Position numbers and translations under genes: made by a program. A stretch of 64,000 bases of DNA from Symbiodinium natans (lineage: Eukaryota; Sar; Dinophyceae; Suessiales; Symbiodiniaceae): contig CAJNDS010000535.1 in the NCBI GenBank assembly GCA_905221605.1, forward strand, positions 451,888 to 515,887, in the 5' to 3' direction. The notes beneath the pieces were generated by a model. It saw nothing but the letters and a program-made list of their open reading frames with translations, ran no database searches and had not been told where the DNA came from. The first letter of the stretch is position 1; each line of letters begins with the position of its first letter. Positions 50,139-60,871 of the stretch are shown here, in pieces.

Positions 50139-50504
50139 ATCCTATTTTCAAAATTTCAAAAACCCTAAGTTGAGCAAAACTATGAGCACACCTCAAAGTA
50201 GGTCTACTTGGCGTCCGAGCTGAGTAGGGTTTAGGGTTTCGGGTTTCGGGTTTAGGGTTTAGGAATTGGGTGCAGGGTTTAGGGTTTAGGGTTTAGGGTT
50301 TAGGGTTTAGGGTTTAGGGTTCAGGGTTCAGGGTTCACCTAAAGGGTTCGAGTTCAGGAGTCCAGGAGTCAAGTCCCGTGTTACGTGCCATGCGAGACCC
50401 GAAGACCGCTCTTCCGTTGCCGCGCCCCTTGCAAGCAAAGCTGGACCCTAAACCCTAAACCCTAAACCCTAAACCCTAAACCCTAAACCCTAAACCCTAA
50501 ACCC

Positions 50505-50780
50505 TTAACTTCAAAACCTGTCGGCAACCCCCTTGATCACAAAGCTTTTTGGAGGATAAGTCCACTGGCGCATGAGCCTCTTCCGCCCCAAGGCCTGCCC
50601 CACTCACAGCAGCTCCGCCACTGCCACCGGGAGACGTGTAAGGTAGAGTTCCTGCCCGTGCTCCTGCATGAGTTGCACTATGCCGCACAGCGCAATGTGG
50701 AGCAGCTGCGCGTCGGGATGCACCTGATGAAGGCATGTTTCTCGAAGCCAGTCGGAGCAGCAACCTTCCGCCAATCGGAG
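50505..50780 (+). CDS. Exon-like open frame, about 90 codons, unknown family
   Basis: The frame, open from a CCCTAAA array, contains DHKAFWRISPLAHEPL, SQQLRHCHRETCKVEF and LLHELHYAAQRNVEQLRVG then MKACFSKPVGAATF. The second half is strongly helical. The most probable acceptor lies somewhere after 50,535. A minus-strand Ala-rich frame overlaps (50,497-50,763) and is judged a shadow. Confidence 0.5.
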
Positions 50781-50948
50781 CCTCGAACCCTAATACCTAG
50801 AAACCCTAAACCCCTAAACCCTGAAACCCTAAACCCCTAAACCCTGTTCCCTGTTTACTCTGCGTATCCACCGCTCCGCGCTCCCGGCGCGGAACATACA
50901 ACCCTAAACCCTAAACCCTAAACCCTAAACCCCAAACCCCTAAACCCT

Positions 50949-51009
50949 TCTGGTCCTGCTCCGCCGCCAGCTGGTGTGTGGCAGCCTCATGAGGGGAAGC
51001 TGCGAGAAG
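50949..51009 (+). CDS. Exon-like fragment
   Basis: The frame LLVLLRRQLVCGSLMRGSC ends at GAGAAG|GTCGGGG, an AG|GT donor. It lies between CCCTAAA arrays. It may belong to the gene continuing at 51,398 (inference). Confidence 0.4.
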
Positions 51010-51397
51010 GTCGGGGTCAACGATTTCGGGCCAAACCCTGAGCCCTAAACCCTAAACCCTAAACCCTGAACCCTAAACCCTAAACCCTAAACCCTAAACC
51101 CTGAACCCTGAACCACTAGCCGAAGGCCTAAGTCCTAAAGTGCCTTGAGTCTCGACTCCCACCAGGCCACAGGCCACTACTGTACCATCAAGCCAGATTC
51201 TAGGGAGTAGGGGTTTTAGGAGTTTAGGGTTTAGGGCTTAGGGTTTAGGGTTGAAGGGTTTAGGCGATGAATCTCTGTATTCTGTCGCTTCTGTGTCAGG
51301 GGTCAGGGGGACAACATCTCTCAATAATAGATTCAGGGCTCAAGGCCTAAAGCCTAAACCCTAAACCCTAAACCCTAAACCCTAAACCCCATGCCAG

Positions 51398-52421
51398 GGG
51401 CCTGACGATGTTCATGCTCATGGGCCTTCCCATCACCCTCATCGGCTTCTTCGGTGCGCAGCCTTCGCGGAGGGTTGGGAGACTCAAAGTTCTGCAGCTT
51501 GGGGTTTAGGGTTTAGGGTTTAGGGTTTAGGGTTTAGGGTTTAGGGTTTAGGGTTTGACCTCTCCGTGCACTGTACCTCGAAGCTGGAGTTCCCAGCGAC
51601 GAGCTTAGGGCAGGGTTTAGGGTTTAGGGTTTAGGGTTTAGGGTTTAGGGTTTAGGGGTTTAGGGTTTAGGGTTTAGGGTTTAGGGTTCAGGGTTCAGGG
51701 TTTAGGGTTTAGGGTTTAGGGTTTAGGGTTTAGGCTTCTCTAAACCCTAAACCCTAAACCCATGACGGTTTCGGGCTCATGGTGTGTGGGTGCAAAAATG
51801 GCAGGTATTTGGCAGCGGTGGGAGCCCTACGTGCGCGTGTACTTGGTCTACCTGCTGGCCACCTTTGTGGTGCGACCTCCCTAAACCCTAAACCTTAAAC
51901 CCTGAACCCTAAACCCTAAACCCTAAACCCCAAACCCTAAGCCCTAAACTTTAAATCCCGAACCCTGAGCCCTTGAACCCGAAGCCATAAGCCGCAGACC
52001 TCTAAACGCCTGAAGACCTGAGGACAGTGTGAGTAAAAGCCGGCCTCAGTACGTGTTAACTGCAACTACACCTTAAATTACGTGGGCTTCGTTGGTTTGA
52101 GCTTCAGGGGTTCATGCTAAAACCTACACCAATGGCCTAACCCTTAAAACATAGAACCCTTGACCTAAACCTTCTAAACCAGGTTTTTTGTTTTTCGGGT
52201 GTAGTCTGAGGCAGGCCTTTCCAATTTAACGCTTATGTCGTAGGGCTTGGTGTTTAGAGGTCTGGATTAGGTTTTAAGGGATTGCGGGTTAAGGGCTATA
52301 TAGTATATACAAGGCTATGACTTGTGGTTAGGGTCAATGAGCCTTCCTCACCAACGAAGTTGAGAACTTCTTGACCCAAAATTCGGCGACCACGATTGAC
52401 ATCGTTCCTTATAGCCGGAAG
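51398..52421 (+). CDS. Membrane-protein gene fragment, exons 51,398-51,453, 51,805-51,869, 52,342-52,421
   Basis: Exon a follows TGCCAG|G (LTMFMLMGLPITLIGFF) and ends at G|GTGCGC. Exon b follows GGCAG|GT (IWQRWEPYVRVYLVYLLATFV). The a-b join is phase 1 and gives a hydrophobic helix, a short charged loop (GIWQRWEPY) and a second helix. The intron contains TTTAGGG arrays in most of its length. Exon c (FLTNEVENFLTQNSATTIDI) ends at GGAAG|GTAGAT, but its phase does not match b directly, so one exon may be missing. Product: small multi-pass protein of unknown family. Confidence 0.5.
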
Positions 52422-53522
52422 GTAGATTGCCGGACGACTAAAGAAGTTCCAAACCCAGACAAGCCAGCTCCCTGGCACGTCCCTACACCCCAAACTCTGA
52501 ACCCCGAACCCCACTAAACCCTAAACCCTAAACCCTAAACCCTAAACCCTAAACCCTAAACCCTAAACCCTAAACCCTAAACCCTAAACCCTAAACCCTA
52601 AACCCTAAACCCTAAACCCTAAACCCTGAACCCTAGCTTCCCTCCCACCACACCCGAAGACTTAAGAACTGAAACCCGAAAAGACTCAACCCTTCAATCC
52701 AACAGTGGGGTTTAGTGTTTAGGGATGGTTTAGGGTTTAGGGTTTAGGGTTTAGGGTTTAGGGTTTAGGGTTTAGGGTTTAGGGTTATGGCTAAGGCCAT
52801 AAATTTTCAAATAAAACAAACAAACGATGCAGATGCGCATCCGCGACCCCGACCACACTAAAGCCCTCAAACCCTGAAATCCGAAACCCCGAGTCCCTAA
52901 GCCTTACAGCTCTACACCCCAGGACCCCAAGACCCTAAAACCCTAGAACCCCAAAGCCTCCTCAGAGTTCCTCAACCCTAAACCCTAAATCCCAAACCCT
53001 AAACCCTAAAGCCTAAACCCTAAACCCTAAATCCTAGCCTTAGCCCTAAACCCTACAACCCAGAGCACCTGAAACCACGAGCCATGGACGCCCAGCCACT
53101 GGCGTTATGGACCCCGAGGTGCCTGTTTAGGGTTTAGGGTTTAGGGTTTGGGGTTTAGGGTTTGGGGTTTAGGGTTTAGGGTTAGGGTTTGTGGTTTGGG
53201 GTTTGAATTTGTGGTTTAGGGTTTGGGGTTCAGGGTTTGGGGTTTAAGGTTTGGGGTTTATGGTTTGGGGTTTGGGGTTTAGGGTTTGGGGTTTGCGGTT
53301 TAGTGTTTGGGGTGTGGGGTTTTGGGGTTTAGGGTTTGGGGTTTGGGGTTTAGGGATTGGGGCTTAGGGTTCAGAATTTAGGATTTAGGATTGGGGGTTC
53401 AGGGTGTCGGGTTCGGGCCAAACTCACTGAAACCCCTCGTTTCACGGCGAATTGTCAGAGGCTTCTAACCCTAAACCCTAAACACTAATCCCTAAACCCT
53501 AAACCCTAAACCCTAAACCCAA
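52422..53522. other. Telomeric arrays, no supported gene
   Basis: CCCTAAA with about 17 units at 52,514-52,634, TTTAGGG at 52,731-52,788, and TTTGGGG/TTTAGGG mixtures at 53,127-53,400. Two islands have short ATG-led frames (52,829 MQMRIRDPDHTK; 53,072 MDAQPLALWTPRC) that could be first exons but lack partners. Confidence 0.55.
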
Positions 53523-53609
53523 ATTATCCTTGTGTTCGGATGCCTAATGCCTACCTTCCTCGAACGAAGCCGGGATATCCAATCAATAGATGAGCATAAG
53601 CTGCCTTAA
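53523..53609 (+). CDS. Exon-like 3' end, 28 codons
   Basis: The frame IILVFGCLMPTFLERSRDI then QSIDEHKLP ends at TAA 53,607. It looks like the end of a membrane or secreted protein. There is no clear acceptor between it and the preceding CCCTAAA array. Confidence 0.4.
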   Translation: MILVFGCLMPTFLERSRDIQSIDEHKLP

Positions 53610-53757
53610 ACCCTCAAGAACCCTAAGCCCTCAAACCTAAGCCCAAAATCCTAAGCTCCTACCCTGGAGCTCGTTGATCAGGGCCCTAAGACTAAACTCT
53701 AAACCCTAAACCCTAAACCCTAAACCCCTACTATCCCCCCATGCCCTTCCTTGCAAG

Positions 53758-55370
53758 GAGCGCGAGGAGCTCTCGTCGCTGCTCCACGCTGCAGCCCGGG
53801 GTACCGGTCCAGGCGGCCGAGCCTACGCGCGCAAGGCCGAGTGTAGGACCTGCAGGAAACCCTAAACCCTAAACCCTTAATCCTAAACCCTAAACCCTAA
53901 ATCCTAAATGCTTCCGGTCTTCAGGTGGCACCCATCCCCGGAGCCCGCGTCGTGGCTTCGAGTTGCTCCGCCGAGGCACGAGCCGAGTCAAGCCTTGGGC
54001 TTAGGGCTTAGGGTTTAGGGTTTAGGGTTTAGGGTTTAGGGTTTGGGGTTTGGGGTTTGGGGTTTGGGGTTTGGGGTTTAGGGTGGCTCTGAATCTACTA
54101 TTTGCTTAAGAACCCCCAACAAATGCAAATCAAATCCCTATGTTGCCCTTGTACGGATATGTTTTTATTCCTTGGTGATTCTTAAGCAAATAGTAGACTT
54201 GGGGAGTAGCTTTAAGTCCTCAACCCTAAACCCACCCTGAACTCCTAAACCCCAAGCCCTAAACGGCCCTTAAACCCCAAACCCTAAACCCCGAAAGCCC
54301 TAAAGCCTAAACCCCAAACCCTGAGCCCTAAACCCCAAACCCGAAACCCCAAACCCTAAACCCCAAGCCCTAAACCCTAAACCCCAAACCCTAAACCCTG
54401 AGCCCTAAACCCCAAACCCGAAACCCCAAACCCTAAACCCCAAGCCCTAAACCCTAAACCCCAAACCCTAAACCCTGAACCCTAAACCGCAGTTGGGGCC
54501 CTCCGGGCCTTGCCAGGGTCCTTGGGGCCTCGAGCTTGCTGCAGTCATTCCCCAGATGTAGAAGGTTCCCGTGTGGTGCCTTACTGGGTTGTACTTTGGG
54601 ATAATTTTTAATTTCCCTTCTTTCCTTATAAGGGAACCTATTCACAAATAATTTTCAAAGGGTTTAAAGCACAACCCAGCTTAGGGTTTAGGGTTCAGGG
54701 TTCAGGGTTTAAATAGTAATTAGGGTTTAGGGTTTAGGGTTAGGGTGGTGCCAGCTTGTTTAGAAGTGACGACCCACAGGTCTACCCCGCCTCGAAAAAA
54801 TGCTACGCCATGCAGTGTTGGCCTACTTGGAGGTTCATGGGTACTTCAAGCCACAATTTTTAGAGGGCTTCTAGGTACAGTCGTATATAATTGGGGTTAT
54901 AAGTACCCTGAACACTGGGGTACGTATAACCACAATTCCAGGCGGCTTCTTTGTACAGTCATAGTTGGGGCTATAAGTACCCTGAACCTCCAAGTAGAGT
55001 TGTGAACATCAACCGGATGGTCCCTTTGACCCATGCATGGCTGGCACGAGTTGTAATAATGGATCCCCGAAACCCTAAACCCTAAACCCTAAACCCTAAA
55101 CCCTAGATCCTTCATCTCCGGCGAGTCTCTAGTCTCCAGCCCAAACGTGGCCGACCGGAGTGTTGCAACTGTCGAGGTGCCGAGTGGTGAGATCGTCTCT
55201 TTTGGTTTAGGGTTTAGGGTTTAGGGTTGAGGGTTTAGGGTTTAGGGTTTAGGGTCTTGGAGAGAGTGGTCATGAGTCCTTTCTTTCTGCATGCCGGCGC
55301 AGACCTTTGGCAAAAAAGCCCAGCACGGCTCGTGAAGGCGCATGGCGATGCGATCATGGCGACCTTATAA
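53758..55370 (+). CDS. Unknown gene ending at 55,370; exons partly joined
   Basis: Candidate exons: 53,758-53,855 (EREELSSLLHAAARGTG, ARKAECRTC), ending CAG|GAAAC (GA donor); 53,925 to about 53,998, in phase with it (WHPSPEPASWLRVAPP); 54,780-54,816 (VYPASKKCYAMQ); 55,000-55,068 (VNINRMVPLTHAWLARVV), joined across a family D introner; 55,107-55,186 (SFISGESLVSSPNVAD, VATVEVPS), ending G|GTGAGA; and 55,303-55,370 (LWQKSPARLVKAHGDAIM), stop TAA. The last two join in phase (S-D-L-W). The first pair carries Cys residues but no zinc finger is certain. Grouping all into one gene is an inference. Confidence 0.5.
54095..54196. mobile_element. MITE/introner-like element, family B, second copy
   Basis: CTACTATTTGCTTAAGAACC at the left and TTCTTAAGCAAATAGTAG at the right are inverted copies; the interior ATGTTGCCCTTGTACGG resembles the copy at 27,238. 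Confidence 0.88.
54584..54679. mobile_element. MITE/introner-like element, family E, intact
   Basis: Ends CTGGGTTGTACTTTGGGA and AAAGCACAACCCAG, inner AATTTTTAATT and ATAATTTTCAAAGGG. It is the intact counterpart of the telomere-filled intron at 44,028-44,121. Confidence 0.85.
54823..54997 (+). mobile_element. Introner-like element, family D, with internal duplication
   Basis: Ends CTACTTGGAGGTTCATGGG and GTACCCTGAACCTCCAAGTAG. The interior shows a tandem-like repeat of CACAATTYYYAGRGGCTTCT and GTACAGTCRTA. It separates exon-like sequences at 54,780-54,816 and 55,000-55,068. Confidence 0.85.
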
Positions 55371-56089
55371 TTGGTTCCTCAACCCCAAAGGCACCATATT
55401 GTTCCATCCCGGGGGTCAAGATCATTAATTATAAGGGTTTAGGTTTTCGATTTTAGTTTTGTGTTTTGGCTTTGGGGTTTTGGGTTTAGGGTCTGTAGGG
55501 TTCAGCGTTGCGCGTTTTACTGGGGAGACTCGGAACGGTCTTAGCGTTCTATGGGCCCGAATTCCTAGATGGCCCTATGAGGTCTCGGAAATCTAGATCC
55601 TCAGCCCCCCCTCCCCCCTCATATAAATCAATAAACAAACAAGTACATAAATACAAACGAACCGAAACCCTGAACCCTGAACCCTGAACCCTAAACCCTA
55701 AACCCTAAACCCTAAACCCTAAAAACCCTACACCCTAAACCCTTAACCCTAAACCCAGGCCAGTTAACGTCTCCATTGCTTTGGCCCGATGAAGCCCTAA
55801 ACCCTGAGCTCTCTAGAGCTTAGGGTTATCAGAGAACATCGACCCGGACCCAAACCTATTCCTTGGAATGTCTGAGGCCTGAGGATCCTAAACCCTCAAC
55901 CCTCAACCCTCAAACCCTAAACCCTAAGCCCTAAACCCTAAACCCTAGCCCTAAACCCTAAACCCTAAGCCCTAACCTAAACCCTAGACCCTAGACCCTA
56001 AACCCTAAACCCTAAACCCTGAACCCTGAACCCTGAACCCTGAACCCTGAACCCTAGCCCTAAACCCTAAACCCTAATCCCTGCAGCAG
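55371..56089. other. 3' flank and CCCTAAA/CCCTGAA arrays, no gene
   Basis: Unique sequence to about 55,640 without exon-like frames, then CCCTGAA, CCCTAAA and CCCTAGA variants at 55,665-56,080. Confidence 0.55.
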
Positions 56090-56170
56090 GTGCTCAAGTT
56101 CTGGCCCCTGGACCCCGGCCGCCACCTTCTGCGGCTCGTTCTCGACTCGGCCCAGGCCTGGAAGCTCATT
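56090..56170 (+). CDS. Exon of an unknown, probably helical-repeat protein
   Basis: After GCAGCAG|G the frame VLKFWPLDPGRHLLRLVLD then SAQAWKLI runs into a TTTAGGG array. Leu/Arg spacing suggests paired helices. The WPxDxxxxLLRL pattern faintly resembles the PUL domain, which is not enough for a call. Confidence 0.5.
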
Positions 56171-56536
56171 TAGGGTTTAGGGTTTAGGGTTTAGGGTTTA
56201 GGGTTTAGGGTTTAGGGTTTAGGGTTTAGGGTTTAGGGTTTAGGACTTACATTTTGGGGCTTTAGGGCTTCTAGGGTTTAGGATGGGCCGTTCAAATTGT
56301 ACAAGGGTTTTAGGGTAAACGGCTCTGTGGTTTTGGGAGCCCTTTGAGGTTTGAGGTGGGGTTGTGGGGCCTAAACCCTAAACCCTCAACCCTAAACCCT
56401 AAACCATAAACCCTAAACCATAAACCATAAACCCTAAACCTTAAACCCTAAACCCTAAACCCTAATCCCTAGACCCTAAACCCTAAACCCTAGCCCTAAA
56501 CCCTAAACCCTCAACCCTATTGAGGACCCTCAGTAG

Positions 56537-56632
56537 ATGCGGCAGCCTATAGTCGCGAACCATTGCTGGCAGCGGGGCATGTGCAGATCATCCGAAGGGG
56601 CCGCCAGCCTGGCTGGGCACAGTTGTGCTTTA
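56537..56632 (+). CDS. Possible first exon
   Basis: ATG-led frame MRQPIVANHCWQRGMCRSS then GAASLAGHS between repeat arrays. An in-frame TAG directly precedes the ATG. Partner exons are not identified. Confidence 0.3.
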
Positions 56633-56702
56633 GGCTCTAGGTTTTAGGATTTATAGGGTTTATTTAGGGTTTAGTGTTTAGGGTTTAGGGTTTAGGGTTT
56701 GT

Positions 56703-56828
56703 GACTGTCAAGACAGCTGGGGGGTTTACAAAGCAGGTGGGGCGGCTGGGTGGTGCCCGGCTGCAGGGGGTGAACTCCCAGCAGCCTTCGCAAGCTTCGG
56801 TGGCTCCACGAAAGTTTTGGGCACTTAG
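56703..56828 (+). CDS. Exon-like fragment
   Basis: Frame VTVKTAGGFTKQVGRLGG then ARLQGVNSQQPSQASVAP, starting inside a TTTAGGG context and followed by a G-rich tract (56,837-56,858). Gly/Gln-rich, family unknown. Confidence 0.3.
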   Translation, partial: DCQDSWGVYKAGGAAGWCPAAGGELPAAFASFGGSTKVLGT

Positions 56829-57274
56829 GGTTGTGGGGGCGGGGGGGGCGCGGGGGGGTGAGTGTTTTAGGTTTAGGAACGCACGTAAAGGTTCTACTTT
56901 GAAGGTTTATGACTTCGGGGGTTTAATCTTAGTTAGGAGAGCTTAGAATCACAAATAACGATTGTTTCTGGGCAAGGTTTGTCTCGCACTTAGGCTGTTG
57001 GGGAACTATTCCCTGGACCCTGAGCCTGAGCCCATGTTTTCAGACCCCTAAACCCCAAACCCCAAACCCCAAACCCTCAACCCTAAACAAACCCCAAGCC
57101 CTAAGCCCTCAACCCCAAACCTTAAACCCCAAGCCCCGAACCCTAGCCCTAGACTCCACACTCGAAACCCTAAACCGCCTAAACCCGATACAAGCCCGAA
57201 ACCCCAAACCTTAAACCCCAAACCCCAAACCCTAAACCCTAAACCCAGGGACCCAACCTTCCTTCCCATGAAAG

Positions 57275-57413
57275 GGGCACCTGGCCGCGCACCGCGATGG
57301 GGGATGGCTGTTTCTGCAGCTCTGCCTGCGGATTTTCCTGGCGCTGCAAGGCGTCAAGGATTTCGATTACTTGCAAACCCCCTCCAGAAAAAAAAAAAAA
57401 AAAAAAAAAAAAA
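57275..57413 (+). CDS. Exon-like sequence ending in a 26-A tract
   Basis: After CATGAAAG|G the frame GHLAAHRDGGWLFLQLCLR then IFLALQGVKDFDYLQ reads into CCTCCAG followed by A26 (57,388-57,413). A + strand poly(A) right after coding-like sequence suggests a retrocopied fragment or a slippage tract. A second frame from ATG 57,268 is also open but looks less natural. Confidence 0.4.
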
Positions 57414-58276
57414 CAAGGTAGAAGCTAAGGCAACCGGAAAATTGCCCTTATAAGGAAGAATATGTGTTTTTCTTCTTTTTTTGAGGGGGGGGGGGGGGGG
57501 GCGGGGTTCTTAACCACATATTTGTTTATAGTTCTTGCGTCGGATTTGGGGTTTGGGGTTATGGGCGTCGGTGCGGGCAGCTTGTGGGGTATATCTATAA
57601 GGTCACACGCGCGCGAAGCGCCTTGCTACTTTCAAGGGTGTGAAAGTGCTTATTTCCTAGGTTTCTGTACGATTTTAGGAAAATTTGGGGCTTTTTGCAA
57701 GAGCCAAAGCTATTCATTGTTATTGATACATCAGTTGGTTTTCAACAGTAAGTGTCTTTTTCGAGGTGAGGTTTTCTTCTCTCTTAGACACTGTGAACCA
57801 CAAGCAGTAAGTGCCTTTTTTCGATAAAACGCTGTAAATACCGCACTCATGGGTGTGGAGTTTCAGGGCCTAGGATTTCGGGTTTCATCAGGGTTTTGGG
57901 CTTTACCTAAGAGCTCTCGTAGCCTGAACAGCAGTTCTTCTCTCAACCCTAAACCCTAAACCCTAAACCCTAAACCCTAAACCCTAAACCCTAAACCCTA
58001 AACCGTCGGCGGCACCCCAGGAACCCTCTAAGGCACCATCAGCCCTCTAAAAGACCCCTGCGTCATCCCCCAGGCCCCCAAGATCCTAACTTTCTTCTTA
58101 GGGTTCAACAGGTTTAGGGTTTGGGGTTTGGGGTTTAGGGCTAGGGTTTAGGGTTTGGGGCTTAGGGTTTAAAGTTTAGGGTTTGGGGTTTAGGGGTAGG
58201 GTTTCGGGTTTAGGGTTTAGGGTTTAGGGTTTAGGGTTTAGGGTTTAGGGTTTAGGGTTTGGACACCAAACCGCAG
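57414..58276. other. Non-repetitive stretch, then telomeric arrays; no supported gene
   Basis: 57,414-57,900 is low in telomeric repeats. A 121-codon frame (57,462-57,827) starts in a G-tract and has no splice support. CAGTAAGTG[T/C]CTTTTTTCGA-like phrases occur twice (57,746 and 57,805). CCCTAAA at 57,946-58,002 and TTTAGGG variants at 58,110-58,260 follow. Confidence 0.45.
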
Positions 58277-58361
58277 ACTTCCCGGCGCCCGCTGCTCTCC
58301 ACGGACTGGCGCAGGCTCTGAGGGCTCATCTGGGGGCCTTCACGCGTTTCGTTCACTGGAG
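58277..58361 (+). CDS. Exon of an unknown helical protein
   Basis: Between ACCGCAG and TGGAG|GTTTAGG the frame DFPAPAALHGLAQALRAHL then GAFTRFVHW is open. The donor leads straight into TTTAGGG repeats. Composition resembles the exons at 56,090, 59,822 and 60,872, so one alpha-solenoid gene is possible (inference). Confidence 0.5.
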
Positions 58362-58440
58362 GTTTAGGGTTTAGGGTTTAGGGTTTAGGGTTTAGGGTTT
58401 AGGGTTTAGGGGTATAGGGCCCTATGCCCTAAACCCTAAA

Positions 58441-58615
58441 ATGGATCCATGGCTTGGGGGCCTGGGATTTGATCGCTCACCCTCCGAAAAAATCCCTAAA
58501 ATCAAGTGCTTAGGATGCCCCCAGCTTTTTAAGATTGTGGTTCAGAGTACCCGAAAACCTTATCGCGAAGCCCTGGCTCTTAAACACCCAACGCATAAAC
58601 CCAAAACCCCTAAAC
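58441..58615 (+). CDS. Possible first exon, basic protein with CxxC
   Basis: ATG directly after a CCCTAAA stretch; frame MDPWLGGLGFDRSPSEK, KIKCLGCPQLFKIVV, STRKPYREALALK, then repeat-derived lysine/proline codons. The true exon probably ends before 58,590. Confidence 0.35.
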
Positions 58616-59033
58616 CCTTCGCCTCTAAACCCGAAACCCAAAACTTCTAAACCCTTAACCTATATACCTATGCCCTTAACCCCTAAACCCTAACCCTAGC
58701 CCCCGAACCCCCCAAAACCCCAAGCGCCGTCTTAGGGATTAGGGCCTTGAGGCCTTCCAGCCCACAAGTGTGCCGCACGAACACCTTAAACACCAAGCTC
58801 TAAAGCATCCCGAGGGTTTCAGGTTTAGGGTTAGGGTTGAGGGTTGAGGGTTGATGGTTGAGGCTTGAGGGTTGAGTGTGAGGGTGTTTATGCCAAAGGC
58901 CTTAAGGTTTTAACCTGAGTTAGGGTGTAAAGGGGTCGGTTTATGCTAACAGGCTTTGGGTTGTAGTGCGGTTCTCTGCTACACACGGTTTCGTCACGAC
59001 CTAGAGTGAGTGGCTGTCCCTCTCACCAATCAG

Positions 59034-59117
59034 GCCTCATGCGAAATCACGTCGGCGCTCTGCGACAAAGCGATCCGCCTCTCGACGTGCCTGCTTGTTC
59101 GTCACCCTCCGGCCTAA
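59034..59117 (+). CDS. Last exon, 27 codons
   Basis: After CACCAATCAG|G the frame ASCEITSALCDKAIRLSTC then LLVRHPPA ends at TAA 59,115. The upstream CTCTCACCAATCAG is a good acceptor. A second frame is also open but Arg-rich. A CCCTAAA array follows directly. Confidence 0.45.
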   Translation, partial: ASCEITSALCDKAIRLSTCLLVRHPPA

Positions 59118-59124
59118 TTATTTC

Positions 59125-59234
59125 CTAAACCCTAAACCCTAAACCCTAAACCCTAAACCCTAAACCCTAAACCCTAAACCCTAAACCCTAAACCCTAAAC
59201 CCTAAACCCCTAAACCCTAAACCCTAAACCCTAA
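59125..59234. repeat. CCCTAAA array, about 15 units
   Basis: A nearly perfect tract with one CCCCTAAA unit directly follows the stop codon of the 59,034 exon. Confidence 0.92.
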
Positions 59235-59821
59235 AATTTCACAAACCCCAGAGCCAAAAACCCGAAAACCTAAAACCCTCTGAGCCTTGAAGCATAGCAA
59301 CCCTAGACCCGAGAAGCCCGATATACCCTAAACCCTAGAATTTCCAAACTCTAGTAACCCTAGAAGCCCTGTAAGCCCCTAACTAATCCTAGAAACCCTA
59401 CAACCTCTTAAGGAACCAAGTGGGTGGAACAGAGGGGAGCGTTTGAGGGTTTAGAGGTAGAGGGGTTTAGGGATTTTGGGGGGCTTGAACTCACTGCAGA
59501 AGATGTCTCCTTCGAAGGGGTGCTGATACCAGTGGCTGCATGAATCAATGCCTTCCTCTTGCTCTTAGTGGATGTTGGGGGTCGTGGGGTTGAGGTTTTG
59601 TTTTGTGGGGATCTGTTTCTTGGCAAGCTGGCGTAGCTCAATTGTGACTGAGCAAAGCACGGATGCCAACCAATTGTGAGTTTACATCATCGGGGTGCTT
59701 TGTACAGACCTAAGCTGTTTCATTCGTATGATCTACGACTGCGCGTCCGTAGTACGTACTAGTAATAACACCCTAAGCCCTAAACCCTAAACCCTAAGCC
59801 ACAGAAACCCCAAAACGTGAG
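59235..59821. other. Degenerate repeats and unique DNA, no supported gene
   Basis: A minus-strand Ser/Pro-rich frame (59,408-59,641) and an overlapping + frame are open, but neither has splice support. The rest is degenerate CCCTAGA-type sequence. Confidence 0.45.
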
Positions 59822-59893
59822 GCCAACCCATTGACTGGTCTCACCTGCCCTCCGTGCTGGCACTGCTGCGAGGGGCGGCGGCCTCTGAACGAC
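59822..59893 (+). CDS. Exon-like fragment, helical
   Basis: After ACGTGAG|G the frame PIDWSHLPSVLALLRGAAA then SERHA is open to a TGA that overlaps a possible GC donor. Leu/Ala-rich as in the 58,277 exon. Confidence 0.45.
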
Positions 59894-60380
59894 ACGCCTG
59901 AAGGTTTAGAGTAGGGCTTAGGGTTGAGGGTTTAGGGTTTAGGGTTCAGGGTTCAGGGTTTAGGGTTTAGGGTGTAATTAGGGGGTTAGGCTTTAGGGGT
60001 AAAAACCGCGGAGAGTATACAGGGTACCCTACATAATCCCTTCGAAGGGTGCATTTAGGGGGACATAAGGTACCTCATTCCCACATTCCCTATACCAAGA
60101 ACCAGCAAGTTTATGGGGCTTATGGGGTCTGGGCTTTAGGATTTGAGGTCTGAAAAGGGTTTAAAGGGTTTAGGGCCTCCGGTGTTTTCATGGTTGATGG
60201 TTTGGGGATACTTGAGTAGGAGTTTGTCAGTTTATGCTTCTTGGGGTTTATGGTTTGCCGTTTTGACTTTAAGGATTGATGTTTCGATGTTCTTCAAGCA
60301 CGAAAGGGGCCCACTGCGCAGCAGGATATTGCTCCGAACCGAACAACACCCTAAGCCCTAAACCCTAAACCCGTATGCAG

Positions 60381-60497
60381 GCAACGCTAATTTGGCTCAC
60401 GTCGGGTCGCTACCATTCCGATGACTCTTTCAACAAGCGGTTCAGACTAATTATATTTCGCTGTGAAGGGTGCACGCGCTCGTTTGCCATATGCAGG
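60381..60497 (+). CDS. Exon with Cys-rich end, 39 codons
   Basis: After GTATGCAG|G the frame ATLIWLTSGRYHSDDSFNK then RLIIFRCEGCTRSFAICR ends at a GT that opens into TTTAGGG repeats. A CxxC-x6-C arrangement suggests metal binding. A small island at 60,604-60,642 (CRSKEC in one frame) could continue the motif, but the phases disagree. Confidence 0.45.
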
Positions 60498-60871
60498 GTT
60501 TAGGGTCTAGGGTTTAGGGTTTCGGGTTTACGGTTTAGGGTTTTGGGTCAGAAGTGCTGAGCTAAAGGATCGCGTGTGATGCGAGTGCCCTTCCGGTTTG
60601 CAGATGCACCATGTCGGTCGAAAGAGTGTGCCCTGAAGGTAAAAATGCTGAGACCCTAAACCCTAAACCTTAAACCCTAAACCCTAAACCCTGTATATGT
60701 GCATACCAAACATCCTAGGCCGATCTGGGTACTTCTCTAAATTTGGGGGTCCCTTCTTGGGTCCGAATTTTCAGGATGACGCAATATGTCGGGGTCCAAA
60801 AAAGAGGGGTTCATATGCAAACCCTGAACCCTAAACCCCAATACCCTAAACCCTAAACCCTAAACCCTCAG

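Noticed and set aside
57462-57827. 121-codon + frame
   Set aside because: It starts across a G-tract, and its Cys/Phe/Ser pattern lacks support from splice sites or family motifs. It cannot be excluded as an exon.
59408-59641. Minus-strand Ser/Pro-rich frame as a gene
   Set aside because: The + strand is also open, there are no splice or start signals, and it would be the only minus-strand gene in the window.
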